Assembly (NCBI RefSeq): GCF_900107745.1
Contig: NZ_FNRO01000003.1
Location: 186,001 to 250,000 of the forward strand
Reading direction: 5' to 3'
Source: Variovorax sp. YR216
GTDB taxonomy: Bacteria > Pseudomonadota > Gammaproteobacteria > Burkholderiales > Burkholderiaceae_C
Length of the DNA: 64,000 nt
The notes below the pieces were generated by a model, which saw nothing but the letters and a program-made list of their open reading frames with translations, ran no database searches and was not told the DNA's origin. Numbering within the stretch: the first letter of the stretch is position 1; each line of letters begins with the position of its first letter. The translations under genes were made by a program, and so were the position numbers. Positions 50,454 to 58,327 of the stretch are shown in pieces.

Positions 50454-52178
50454 TCAGGCGGTGGCGAGCGTGGGCGCTGGCGTCTTGGCGGACCAGTCGG
50501 CCGGCACCGCGTCGGGCGTGAGTGGATCGCGCGGCAGCACGCGGTGCAGCAGCACCAGCTGCGCCCAGTCGATGCGCTGCGCCGAGCCGGTGCGCGAGCC
50601 TTCCCAGGCCATCGCGATCGCGCTGCAGGTGTGATAGAGCGCAGACGCCGCCTGACGGGCGATCACGTCGCCGCCTTCCTGCGTCGCGGTCGCAGCCAGT
50701 GCGCAGGCGCGGGTCAGTGCATCGCGCAGGGCCGCTGCAAAGGCCGGCGCCACCGCGGCCTCGTCGAGCAGCTTGCCGAAGTGCGCCTGCAGTGCCGTCA
50801 GCGAATCCTCGCGCTTGATCGCGCGCAGCACGTCGAGCGCGACGATGTTGCTCGTGCCTTCCCAGATCGAGCCCAGGTGCGCGTCGCGCACGAGGCGCGG
50901 GTCGGACCATTCCTCGATGTAGCCGCAGCCGCCGCGCACTTCCATCGCGTCGCCGGTCACCTTGCGCGCATCTCGGCAGGCGCGGAACTTGATGAGCGGC
51001 GTGAGGATGCGCAGCAGCGGATAGGCGCAGGCGTCGCCGCCGTCCGAACGCGCGAGCGCCAGCGCGGTCTGGAACACCATCGTGCGCGCCTGCTCGGCCG
51101 GCAGGCGCAGCTTGGTCAACTGGCGCTGCATCAGCGGCATGTCGGCAAGGCGCTTGCCGAAGGCGCGGCGCTCGCTGGCGATGTACTCGGCCTCGGCGAC
51201 CGCGCGGCGCATCAGGCCGGCGGCGCGCACGCCGTTCGACAGGCGCGAGTTGTTGACCATGTCGGCCATCTGCACGAAGCCGCGGCCCTGTTCGCCGACG
51301 AGGTACGCGATGGCGCCTTCGAGCCGGATCTCGCCGCTGGCCATCGAGCGGGTGCCCAGCTTGTCCTTGAGGCGAATGATGCGGTAGTGGTTGGCGCTGC
51401 CGTCGTCGAGCTGGCGCGGCAGGAGGAACAGCGACACGCCCTTCATGCCCGCGGGCGCGCCTTCGACGTGCGCCAGGACCATCGCGAAATCCGCGTCGGG
51501 GTTGGAGCAGAACCACTTGTCACCGGTCAGGCGCCACTGGCCCGATGCATCCTGCGCGGCGCGGGTCGCCGTGGCCGCGATGTCGGAGCCAGCGGCCTGC
51601 TCGGTCATGAACATGGCGCCCTGCGCCAGCGTGTCGAAGTCGACCGACTGGAAGCGCGGCAGGAAGCGCTCGACCAGCTCGGGGCTGCCGAACTTCTTGA
51701 GCGTGCGCGCCAGCGAATCGGTCATCGAGACCGGGCAGCACAGACCGAACTCGGCCTGCACGAAGAGGTAGGTCAGGATGTACTTGACCAGCGGCGGCAT
51801 CTTGCCCTTCCAGCCGAGCGTCTCGTCGCGGTGGGAGATCGCGGCCAGGCCGAATTCGCTCAGCGCGAGGCGCTCCATCTCGACGTAGGCCGGGTGCTTG
51901 ATCACCTTCTGGTCGTCGATGCCGGTGCGGGTGCGGAGCTTGAGCGTCGGGGGATTGCGGTCCGCGGTCTGCGCCAGCTCGTCGAGCGGGCCGCCGGCCA
52001 GTGCGCCGAGCCGCTCGAAATGCGGCTGCATGTGCCGGGCCAGATCGGGCGGCAGGTACAGCGCGATGAGCCTGTGCAGCTCGGTGTCGGTGGTGAAGAG
52101 GTTCTGCCCGTGGCGGTCGGGCACGGGATGGGCGGCGTTCGCTCCGGCTGGGCCGGTCTTCGCTGTGGTGCTGGACAT
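50454..52178 (-). CDS. Acyl-CoA dehydrogenase (AidB-like branch)
   Basis: A 574-residue FAD-dependent dehydrogenase. FMTEQAAGSDIAAT and WRLTGDKWFCSNPDADF are the flavin-binding strand motifs; GKRLADMPLMQRQLTKL and EVRGGCGYIEEWSDPRLVRDA close the C-terminal helical domain. SIWEGTSNIVALDVLRA is typical of the AidB/isovaleryl-like branch. It oxidises an acyl-CoA at the alpha-beta bond. First gene of the three-gene operon; a LysR gene diverges 105 bases away. Confidence 0.9.
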   Translation of the reverse strand: MSSTTAKTGPAGANAAHPVPDRHGQNLFTTDTELHRLIALYLPPDLARHMQPHFERLGALAGGPLDELAQTADRNPPTLKLRTRTGIDDQKVIKHPAYVEMERLALSEFGLAAISHRDETLGWKGKMPPLVKYILTYLFVQAEFGLCCPVSMTDSLARTLKKFGSPELVERFLPRFQSVDFDTLAQGAMFMTEQAAGSDIAATATRAAQDASGQWRLTGDKWFCSNPDADFAMVLAHVEGAPAGMKGVSLFLLPRQLDDGSANHYRIIRLKDKLGTRSMASGEIRLEGAIAYLVGEQGRGFVQMADMVNNSRLSNGVRAAGLMRRAVAEAEYIASERRAFGKRLADMPLMQRQLTKLRLPAEQARTMVFQTALALARSDGGDACAYPLLRILTPLIKFRACRDARKVTGDAMEVRGGCGYIEEWSDPRLVRDAHLGSIWEGTSNIVALDVLRAIKREDSLTALQAHFGKLLDEAAVAPAFAAALRDALTRACALAATATQEGGDVIARQAASALYHTCSAIAMAWEGSRTGSAQRIDWAQLVLLHRVLPRDPLTPDAVPADWSAKTPAPTLATA

Positions 52179-52204
52179 GGCTCGTCTCCTTTGTGGCCGG
52201 ATGT

Positions 52205-52216
52205 TCGAGCGCTCGA
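52205..52216. promoter_or_regulatory. Palindrome in the LysR/acyl-CoA dehydrogenase divergent promoter
   Basis: TCGAGCGCTCGA is a perfect 12-base palindrome lying 27 bases upstream of the acyl-CoA dehydrogenase ATG. The nearby AT-richer segment (52226-52258) likely holds the two divergent promoters. It may be a LysR operator half, though the classic T-N11-A form is not obvious. Confidence 0.35.
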
Positions 52217-52283
52217 CGATTCTTGTCCAATATCGATTAGGTCTTGATTGATCCGGTTTGCCTATCGTGGGAGACTGCGCCGC

Positions 52284-53168
52284 ATGGAACTGCGACATCT
52301 GCGCTACTTCGTCGTGCTGGCCGAGGAGCTGCACTTCGGCCGCGCCGCGCGCCGGCTCTCGATCTCGCAGCCGCCGCTGAGCGTTGCGATCCGGCAGCTG
52401 GAGGAATCCGTCGGCGCCCGCCTGTTCGACCGCAACAGCAAGGAGGTGCGGCTAACCCCGGCGGGCGATGCCCTGCTGCTGTCGGCGCGCGCGCTGCTGC
52501 GGCAGGCCGAAGAAGCGGCGCTCGAGGCGCGCGACGTGTCGCAGGGTTCGGCGGGACGCCTGCGCATCGGCTTCGTCGGCGCGATGCTCTACCGTGGGCT
52601 GCCGCAGGCGCTGCGCAAGTTCCAGGCGAAGCATCCCGCGGTGCGGATCACGCTGTCGGAGCTCAATTCGGGCGAACAGATCGCCGAACTGCTGCACGAC
52701 CGCCTGGACTTCGGCTTCGTGCACACCAGCCGCATGCCGGCGGAGCTGAAGCATGCGCTGCTGGTGTCCGAGCCTTTCGTCGCCTGCCTGCCCGTCGGTC
52801 ATCGCCTCGCGCGGCGGCGCACCGTGCCCGCGGCGAGCCTGCGCGACGAGCCGTTCGTGCTCTTCTCGCGCAACGTGTCGCCGGACTATCACGAGCGCAT
52901 CCTGGCCATCTGCGCGGATGCCGGCTTTCGGCCGGAGGTGCGTCATGAAGTGCGCCACTGGCTGTCGGTGGTGTCGCTGGTGTCCCAGGGCATGGGGGTC
53001 GCCCTGGTGCCGAACGCGCTCCACCATTCGGCGCTGCGCGGCGCGGTCTTCCGGCCGCTGGAGGAGCAGGTTGCGCAGTCGGAGTCCTATTGCGTGTGGC
53101 GCGATGGGCCCGAGAACGCAGTGGTCCAGGCCTTTCTGCGTACCGTGCAGGCAGGACGTGCCGGTTGA
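52284..53168 (+). CDS. LysR-family transcriptional regulator
   Basis: A 294-residue LysR protein. The HTH is LRYFVVLAEELHFGRAARRL, then SISQPPLSVAIRQLEESVG (residues about 5-45), and the effector domain shows SQGMGVALVP near residue 245. The N-terminal MELRHLRYFV is the CatR/BenM-like subgroup form. It diverges from the acyl-CoA dehydrogenase/Bug/CoA-transferase operon and is its likely activator. ATG 52284 was chosen over one 12 codons upstream because LysR proteins typically start MELRHLRYF. Confidence 0.9.
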   Translation: MELRHLRYFVVLAEELHFGRAARRLSISQPPLSVAIRQLEESVGARLFDRNSKEVRLTPAGDALLLSARALLRQAEEAALEARDVSQGSAGRLRIGFVGAMLYRGLPQALRKFQAKHPAVRITLSELNSGEQIAELLHDRLDFGFVHTSRMPAELKHALLVSEPFVACLPVGHRLARRRTVPAASLRDEPFVLFSRNVSPDYHERILAICADAGFRPEVRHEVRHWLSVVSLVSQGMGVALVPNALHHSALRGAVFRPLEEQVAQSESYCVWRDGPENAVVQAFLRTVQAGRAG

Positions 53169-53243
53169 ATCTCCTCGCTTCCGACCGGCGTGAAGGCCCT
53201 TGCCGTCAACGAGGCCAAGGTCATCGTGGCGGTCATCGGGGGC

Positions 53244-55142
53244 TCAACGCCGCGCGGGCTCGAGGAGGAATCCGGCGAAGAAGTCGCTCAGTTCATCGCG
53301 CGCGGACAACGGCAGCACGTGCGCGACGTACTGGTCGGGCCGCACCACCACGATCGCGCCATCGCTGGCGATCCCACGGGCGCTGAAGATGTCATCGCGC
53401 GGGTCGACCGCCCACACCTTTTCCCAATCCTGCAATCCCAGCGGCCCCGAGCAGGGACGCAGGATCGCGGGAACCGTGCCGATGTCGACCTCGTGGTGGC
53501 CGCTGCGGAAGATGCCGTGCACGTCGACGATCGCGTCCAGGTCCGCGCCCGCGGGGGCGAAGCGCAGCGCGGGTGAAGCGGGCGATTCGGTGAGCCAGCG
53601 CGCGAAATCGCTCAGGCCATGGCCGGTGTCGCCGAAGGCGTAGAGGCGCCAGCGCCCGTCGGCGACGTGGACGTGGCCGAGATGCAGCCGCCGGCCGTCG
53701 GCGACCCGGACCACCGGCGAGGAGTGGAAGCGGGTGCCGATCTCGAACCCCGTCGCCAGATGCTGGTAGGTGTCGTTCCCGGTCAGCAGCGACGGCTTGT
53801 ACTTCGTCGCCTGGCCGGCGACGTACCGCAACTGCCGCCCGTACTCCGCCTTCATCTGCTCGGACGTCACGCCGCCGCGTTCGGGATGTGCCGGATCGAC
53901 GGTGGGCTGGGCGATGAAGGCCGACCAGTGCCGGTCGAAATCGATCAGGTCCTGCGCGACCGACTGGCGCTCGGCCGAGTAGCTGTGCAGCAGCGACGCG
54001 GGCGAGCGGCCTTCGAGCACCGCGGCGAGCTTCCAGCCCAGGTTGAAGGTGTCCTGGATCGACACGTTCATGCCCTGGCCGGCCTTCGCCGAGTGCGTGT
54101 GGCAGGCGTCGCCGGCGATGAACACATGCGGCAGGCGCCCGCTGGTGTCGCCGACGGGCACGTCATCGAACCGGTCCGTGACCCGCTGGCCCACCTCGTA
54201 CACCGACGACCACGCGACCGACTTCACGTCGATCGAGTACGGATGCAGGATCGCGTTCGCGACCGCCGTCATCTGCTCCACCGTGGTCTTGCGGATCTTC
54301 GAATCGCCCGCGGGCACCTCGCCGAGATCGACATACAGACGCACCATGGTCCCGCCCTCGCGCGGAATCATCAGCAGGCTGCCCTTGCCGGCGGACTGAA
54401 TCACGTTCTTGGTGCGCCAGTCGGGAAAGTCGGTGTTCGCGAGCACGTCCATCACGCCCCAGGCATGGTTGGCGGCATCGCCGTGCAGTTCCCGCCCGAT
54501 TGCGCGGCGCACGTTGCTGCGCGCGCCGTCGCAGCCAACGACATACTTGGCGCGCACCGTGAACACCTTGCCCTCGTCAGGGCCACTCACGTGCCGCAGC
54601 GTGACCACCGCCGGGTACTCGCCTTCGCCGACTTCGAGGGCGACGCACTCGATGCCGTAGTTGGTGGTGAGCCGGCTCGGCGACTGGGCCATGTAGCGCT
54701 GCAGGTACTCCTGCATGCGCGCCTGGTTCACGATGACGTGCGGGAACTCGCTCAGGCCCTCGGGGGCGTCCGGCACCCATCCGGTACGCACGATCTTCGA
54801 TCGGTCCTGCTCGGACGGACCCCAGAACCGCACCTCGTTGATCCAGAACGCCTCGCGCATCAGCGCATCGGCGAGCCCGAAGGTCTGGAAGGTCTCGACC
54901 GTGCGCGACGCGACGCCATCGGCATGGCCCACTTCCAGCGGCCCGGCGCGCCGCTCCACGATGCGGGTGTCGATGTTCGGGAACACCGACAACTGGGCGC
55001 CGAGCACCGTGCCTGCCGGGCCCGTACCCACGATCAGCACGTCGACTTCGGCGGGAAGCTCGGCCGTCCGGGCGAGCGCCCGAGGCGCGGCGGGGCGGAT
55101 ATCCGGATCGCCGGGGCGGTATCCATCGCGATAGAACTGCAT
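53244..55142 (-). CDS. mobA: 3-Hydroxybenzoate 4-monooxygenase-like flavoprotein
   Basis: A 632-residue single-component FAD hydroxylase of the phenol 2-monooxygenase/MobA type. GTGPAG at 39-44 binds FAD. YVVGCDGARSNVRRAIG is the DG motif, HVFIAGDACHTHSAKAGQGMN the GD motif, and the C-terminal thioredoxin-like domain is present, giving the long size. In Comamonas testosteroni MobA converts 3-hydroxybenzoate to protocatechuate and is controlled by MobR (MarR family). The divergent MarR gene here repeats that arrangement, which supports this call over phenol hydroxylase. Confidence 0.83.
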   Translation of the reverse strand: MQFYRDGYRPGDPDIRPAAPRALARTAELPAEVDVLIVGTGPAGTVLGAQLSVFPNIDTRIVERRAGPLEVGHADGVASRTVETFQTFGLADALMREAFWINEVRFWGPSEQDRSKIVRTGWVPDAPEGLSEFPHVIVNQARMQEYLQRYMAQSPSRLTTNYGIECVALEVGEGEYPAVVTLRHVSGPDEGKVFTVRAKYVVGCDGARSNVRRAIGRELHGDAANHAWGVMDVLANTDFPDWRTKNVIQSAGKGSLLMIPREGGTMVRLYVDLGEVPAGDSKIRKTTVEQMTAVANAILHPYSIDVKSVAWSSVYEVGQRVTDRFDDVPVGDTSGRLPHVFIAGDACHTHSAKAGQGMNVSIQDTFNLGWKLAAVLEGRSPASLLHSYSAERQSVAQDLIDFDRHWSAFIAQPTVDPAHPERGGVTSEQMKAEYGRQLRYVAGQATKYKPSLLTGNDTYQHLATGFEIGTRFHSSPVVRVADGRRLHLGHVHVADGRWRLYAFGDTGHGLSDFARWLTESPASPALRFAPAGADLDAIVDVHGIFRSGHHEVDIGTVPAILRPCSGPLGLQDWEKVWAVDPRDDIFSARGIASDGAIVVVRPDQYVAHVLPLSARDELSDFFAGFLLEPARR

Positions 55143-55188
55143 TGCGTCTGCTCCGATTGAAATGAGGTGGAGGGGATTGCGGTTGATG

Positions 55189-55218
55189 CACTGATTATCA
55201 GTGTGCTGATGATTAGTG
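55189..55218. promoter_or_regulatory. Large inverted repeat in the mobA/MarR divergent region
   Basis: CACTGATTATCAG (55189-55201) and CTGATGATTAGTG (55206-55218) form arms that match at 11 of 13 positions around a four-base centre. Within it, CACTGAT-T-ATCAGTG (55189-55203) is itself perfectly symmetric. MarR-family repressors bind palindromes of this size, and the site sits close to the mobA start, where it would block its promoter. Confidence 0.65.
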
Positions 55219-55244
55219 TAAGGATAGAATGGGTAGAGATCAAT

Positions 55245-55260
55245 TAAGGGTTAACCCTTA
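55245..55260. promoter_or_regulatory. Perfect 16-base palindrome before the MarR gene
   Basis: TAAGGGTTAACCCTTA is a perfect palindrome ending nine bases before the MarR ATG, so it overlaps the expected ribosome-binding position. Probably a second operator used for autoregulation; the sequence differs from the 55189 site, so a different binding protein is possible. Confidence 0.55.
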
Positions 55261-55268
55261 TCCCGCCC

Positions 55269-55739
55269 ATGACCCCGACCGATTCATCGAACACCGATCT
55301 CCAAGACCTTCCCGGCCACTTCATCCGCCGGCTGCAACAGATCGCCGTCGCGGTGTTCCTGCAGGAAACGGAGCCCTTCGGCGTGACGCCGGTGCAGTAC
55401 GCCAGCCTTCGGGCGGTCCAGCGCCTGCCGGGAATGGACCAGCGCTCGCTCGCGCGCTCGATCGGGCTCGATACCTCGACGATGGCGGGCGTGATCGACC
55501 GGCTGGAATCGCGCGGCCTGATGGTGCGCAGCGCCTCGCCGGACGACCGGCGGGTCCGGCTGTTGAGCCTGACGGACGAAGGAGGGGCCTTGCTCGGCGA
55601 GGTCGAGCCGGCCGTGCTACGCGCCCAGAAGCGCATGCTCGAGCCGCTGCCCCGGAAGGATCAGCAGGCGTTCATGCGCATGCTGCGCGAGATCGTCGAG
55701 GCCAACAACGACCTCAGTCGCGCGCCAAGCCAAGACTGA
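55269..55739 (+). CDS. MarR-family repressor, MobR-like
   Basis: A 156-residue winged-helix dimer protein. GMDQRSLARSIGLDTSTMAGVIDRLESRGLMVR is the HTH and DDRRVRLLSLTDEG the wing. It is divergent from the mobA-like gene, as in C. testosteroni where MobR represses mobA and responds to 3-hydroxybenzoate. The next gene, a LysR regulator, starts 118 bases on. The start ATG has no strong ribosome site but lies just after a palindrome. Confidence 0.82.
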   Translation: MTPTDSSNTDLQDLPGHFIRRLQQIAVAVFLQETEPFGVTPVQYASLRAVQRLPGMDQRSLARSIGLDTSTMAGVIDRLESRGLMVRSASPDDRRVRLLSLTDEGGALLGEVEPAVLRAQKRMLEPLPRKDQQAFMRMLREIVEANNDLSRAPSQD

Positions 55740-55857
55740 CGCGGCGGACTGGGCACCTCGAGGCATCAGCTCCTTCCTCGCAATCTCGCGGTTCGCTTCC
55801 GTACCTCCCATGCCAGATCCCCGAGCGGGCTCTCCCGCCCAAACAGAATCGACTCCC

Positions 55858-56781
55858 ATGCTGCAGGACATCCGCGCCCATCTCGATGACCTGCTCCTCT
55901 TCATCTACGTCATCGATGCCGGCGGATTCAGCGCCGCCGAGCGGCAGACCGGCATCGCAAAATCGCGGCTGTCGCGTCGGGTGGCGGCACTCGAGCGCGC
56001 GCTTGGGGTGCGGCTGCTGCACCGGTCGGCGCAAGTCTTTGGCCTCACGCCGATTGGCGAGACGGTGCTCGCGCATGCGCGCGAGGCGGCCGCGCACGTG
56101 GACAAGATCGGGGCGCTCACGCGCAATGCCGTGGCTGAGCCATCGGGCGTGATCCACCTCCACACCTCCACGCTGATCGCCGAGACCACGCTCCCGTCGA
56201 TCCTGGCCGAGTTCGCGCGCGCATATCCGCGCGTGCAGGTGCAACTGACGCTCTCGAACCGCTTTGTCGACCTGGCCGAGGAGCGCCTTGACCTGGTCAT
56301 CCGTGCAGCCGTCGTGCCGCTCGCCTCGCAGGACGTGATCGCCGTGCCCGTGGCCATGTCCGCGTCGATCGTGGTGGCGCATCCATCGTTGCTGGAAGCC
56401 GACGGACCACCCGCAAGTCTCGACGCGCTGGCTGGGTATCCCTGCCTCGCGCAAGGTACGCTGGCGAATCCGCGACCATGGCAGTTCTTCGACGAAGACG
56501 ATAAGCCGATGGATATCGCTGTGATGCCGGGCATTGCCGTGGACAACCTGCTGGTCATTCGCGAGCTCGCGATGCGCGGCGCCGGAATGGCGCAGTTGCC
56601 GACCTACCTTTGCCAGGACGCCATCGATGACGGCACTCTGGTGCCTGTGATGCCAGCCCTGCGCTCCCGCCCGGCCACGCTGTACGCGATGTACCCGAGC
56701 CGGCGCGGCATGACGTCCGCCGTGCGGGTATTCCTCGAACTGTTGCGCGCAAGGTGGCCGTTCGATCCGACCCTCACCTGA
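55858..56781 (+). CDS. LysR-family transcriptional regulator
   Basis: A 307-residue LysR protein. The HTH is FIYVIDAGGFSAAERQTGIA, then KSRLSRRVAALERALG (residues about 14-50), of the DsdC/YafC-like subgroup. The effector domain includes LPSILAEFARAYPRVQVQL and the DLVIRAAV pattern. Start ATG 55858 is chosen over 55810 because the LysR domain starts right after it. An SDR gene follows 172 bases downstream behind GCGTT-AACGC repeats and may be the target, although LysR genes usually diverge from theirs. Confidence 0.87.
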   Translation: MLQDIRAHLDDLLLFIYVIDAGGFSAAERQTGIAKSRLSRRVAALERALGVRLLHRSAQVFGLTPIGETVLAHAREAAAHVDKIGALTRNAVAEPSGVIHLHTSTLIAETTLPSILAEFARAYPRVQVQLTLSNRFVDLAEERLDLVIRAAVVPLASQDVIAVPVAMSASIVVAHPSLLEADGPPASLDALAGYPCLAQGTLANPRPWQFFDEDDKPMDIAVMPGIAVDNLLVIRELAMRGAGMAQLPTYLCQDAIDDGTLVPVMPALRSRPATLYAMYPSRRGMTSAVRVFLELLRARWPFDPTLT

Positions 56782-56831
56782 TCCCTCGCACCCGGCTGAG
56801 CGGCCCATTCCCCGCCGTTCCTTCGCTGGGC

Positions 56832-56866
56832 GCGTTCCAGTTCCGGAACGCCGCGTTTCAGAACGC
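56832..56866. promoter_or_regulatory. Two nested GCGTT...AACGC inverted repeats
   Basis: GCGTTCC-AGTTCC-GGAACGC (56832-56851) and GCGTT-TCAG-AACGC (56853-56866) lie side by side between the LysR and SDR genes. The first includes the palindrome GTTCCGGAAC. Both share the same outer five bases, as expected of a repeated operator. Binding protein unknown. Confidence 0.45.
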
Positions 56867-56953
56867 CGGCTTCCCACCACTGGACCGAGCCGATAACGTT
56901 CTCGCCATGGATGGGGCCCTTCGGCGCCCGCACCTTAACGGAGAACACGATTC

Positions 56954-57694
56954 ATGCCCCTGCAAGACAAAGTCGCCGTCGTATCCGGTGCCTCCCGCGG
57001 CATCGGCCGAGCGACCGCGCTCGCCCTGGCTGCTCGCGGCGCCAGCGTGGTGGTGGTCTACCGCCAGCAGCGCGACGCTGCGCGGGCCGTCGTCGACGAG
57101 ATCCGGAGCGCCGGCGGCCGCGCGCATGCGTTTCAGGCGGACGTGGGCCGGGCCAACTCCGTCCGCGCGCTTGCCGACGTCATCGCTGACGAGCATGACC
57201 GCATAGACATCCTCGTCAACAATGCGGGCGTGTTCGGGGCGCGGCCTATCGGCGAGCTGGACTCCGCATTCTTCGATGAACAGTTCCACAACAACACGCT
57301 CAGCGTGATGCTGATGACGCAGGCGTTCGCACCGCTGTTCGGCGCGGCTGGGGGCAGCATCGTCAACGTGTCGAGCAACCTCGCCCGTGCGCCCAGGGCC
57401 GAGACTGGCGTCTACTCGGCCAGCAAGGCGGCGGTGGACGCGCTCACCCGCGCCTTTGCGCTTGAGCTCGGGCCGCGCCGGATCCGCGTCAACGCCGTCG
57501 CGCCCTTCATCACGCGCACCGACATGACCGACGGCATTCCAGAAACGCGTCTGGAACACGCGCGCGAGAAGACGCCGCTGGGCCGGCTGGCCGAGCCCGA
57601 GGATATTGCCAATGCCATCGCGGCGCTGGTGTCGCCAGACATGGCGTGGGTCACCGGGCGCTCGCTGCTGGCCGACGGCGGCTTCACCGACTAA
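56954..57694 (+). CDS. SDR-family oxidoreductase (FabG-like)
   Basis: A 246-residue classical short-chain dehydrogenase with SGASRGIGRA (cofactor loop), NNAGVFG, the catalytic Ser in NVSSNLA, YSASK (Tyr/Lys) and VNAVAPFITRTDM. It resembles 3-oxoacyl-ACP reductases in length, but a stand-alone copy away from fatty-acid genes could reduce other carbonyls. It lies between a LysR gene and the low-GC VOC gene. Confidence 0.86.
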   Translation: MPLQDKVAVVSGASRGIGRATALALAARGASVVVVYRQQRDAARAVVDEIRSAGGRAHAFQADVGRANSVRALADVIADEHDRIDILVNNAGVFGARPIGELDSAFFDEQFHNNTLSVMLMTQAFAPLFGAAGGSIVNVSSNLARAPRAETGVYSASKAAVDALTRAFALELGPRRIRVNAVAPFITRTDMTDGIPETRLEHAREKTPLGRLAEPEDIANAIAALVSPDMAWVTGRSLLADGGFTD

Positions 57695-57814
57695 GTGAGG
57701 ACCGGCCCATGATCCGTCCTGTCTGCCGCGCGCATGGAGTTCTATCGATTCCCCCCCCATTCGTTAGTAAGGCACTTTCGCAATCCCGTCACGACTCACA
57801 TAAAGGTCAAGTAA

Positions 57815-58228
57815 ATGAGCAAGCAGATTTTCGTTAACCTGCCGGTGAAGAATCTAAAGCGATCAAAGGCGTTCTACGAGGCCATTGGCGCAGTCAACAA
57901 TCCCGCATTCAGTGATGAGACCGCAGCGTGCATGGTGATCTCTGATGCGATTTACGCCATGCTTCTCACGCACGAAAAATGGCGCCAATTCACGAGTAAA
58001 CGGATCGTCGACGCGCACGCGGAAGCACAGGTATTGCTGTGTCTGTCAGCCGATAGTCGCGAAGAGGTGTCCAGTTTGGTTGATAGGGCGAGTGGTGCTG
58101 GCGGCAAAGCGGATCCCACGCCTGTACAGGATTTCGGCTTCATGTATGGGCGCAGCTTCGAGGATCCCGACGGTCACATTTGGGAGGTGATGTGGATGGA
58201 TCCCAACGCAGTTCCGCCCCACGCCTGA
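57815..58228 (+). CDS. VOC/glyoxalase-family protein, lower GC than its neighbours
   Basis: A 137-residue vicinal-oxygen-chelate protein: VNLPVKNLKRSKAFYEAIGA at the N-terminus, then YGRSFEDPDGHIWEVMWMDP at the C-terminus with the Glu/His metal-binding region. The glyoxalase-like members of this length (PhnB-type) are often of unknown function. The gene and its upstream 120 bases read visibly lower in GC (by eye in the low to mid 50s per cent) than the roughly two-thirds GC of surrounding genes, suggesting acquisition. AAAGGT before the ATG serves as the ribosome site. Confidence 0.78.
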   Translation: MSKQIFVNLPVKNLKRSKAFYEAIGAVNNPAFSDETAACMVISDAIYAMLLTHEKWRQFTSKRIVDAHAEAQVLLCLSADSREEVSSLVDRASGAGGKADPTPVQDFGFMYGRSFEDPDGHIWEVMWMDPNAVPPHA

Positions 58229-58234
58229 GCCGGT

Positions 58235-58257
58235 CGCGAGGACCATCGCACCTCGCG
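58235..58257. terminator. Hairpin between convergent VOC and srkA genes
   Basis: CGCGAGG-ACCATCGCA-CCTCGCG, a perfect seven-base stem and nine-base loop, lies seven bases after the VOC stop. There is no U-run on either strand. A bidirectional terminator or transcript-end hairpin is likely because of the convergent setting. Confidence 0.35.
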
Positions 58258-58327
58258 CGATCGGGGTCGGGATGTGCGCTCGTTGCGCAAGGCCCTCAAG
58301 CACAAGGTGCACTGAGCGGGGCCCGGG

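Noticed and set aside
58250..58312. Possible gene remnant after the VOC gene ending RSLRKALKHKVH-stop
   Set aside because: A short protein-like tail is readable, but without a start, domain or relative I cannot tell it from chance.
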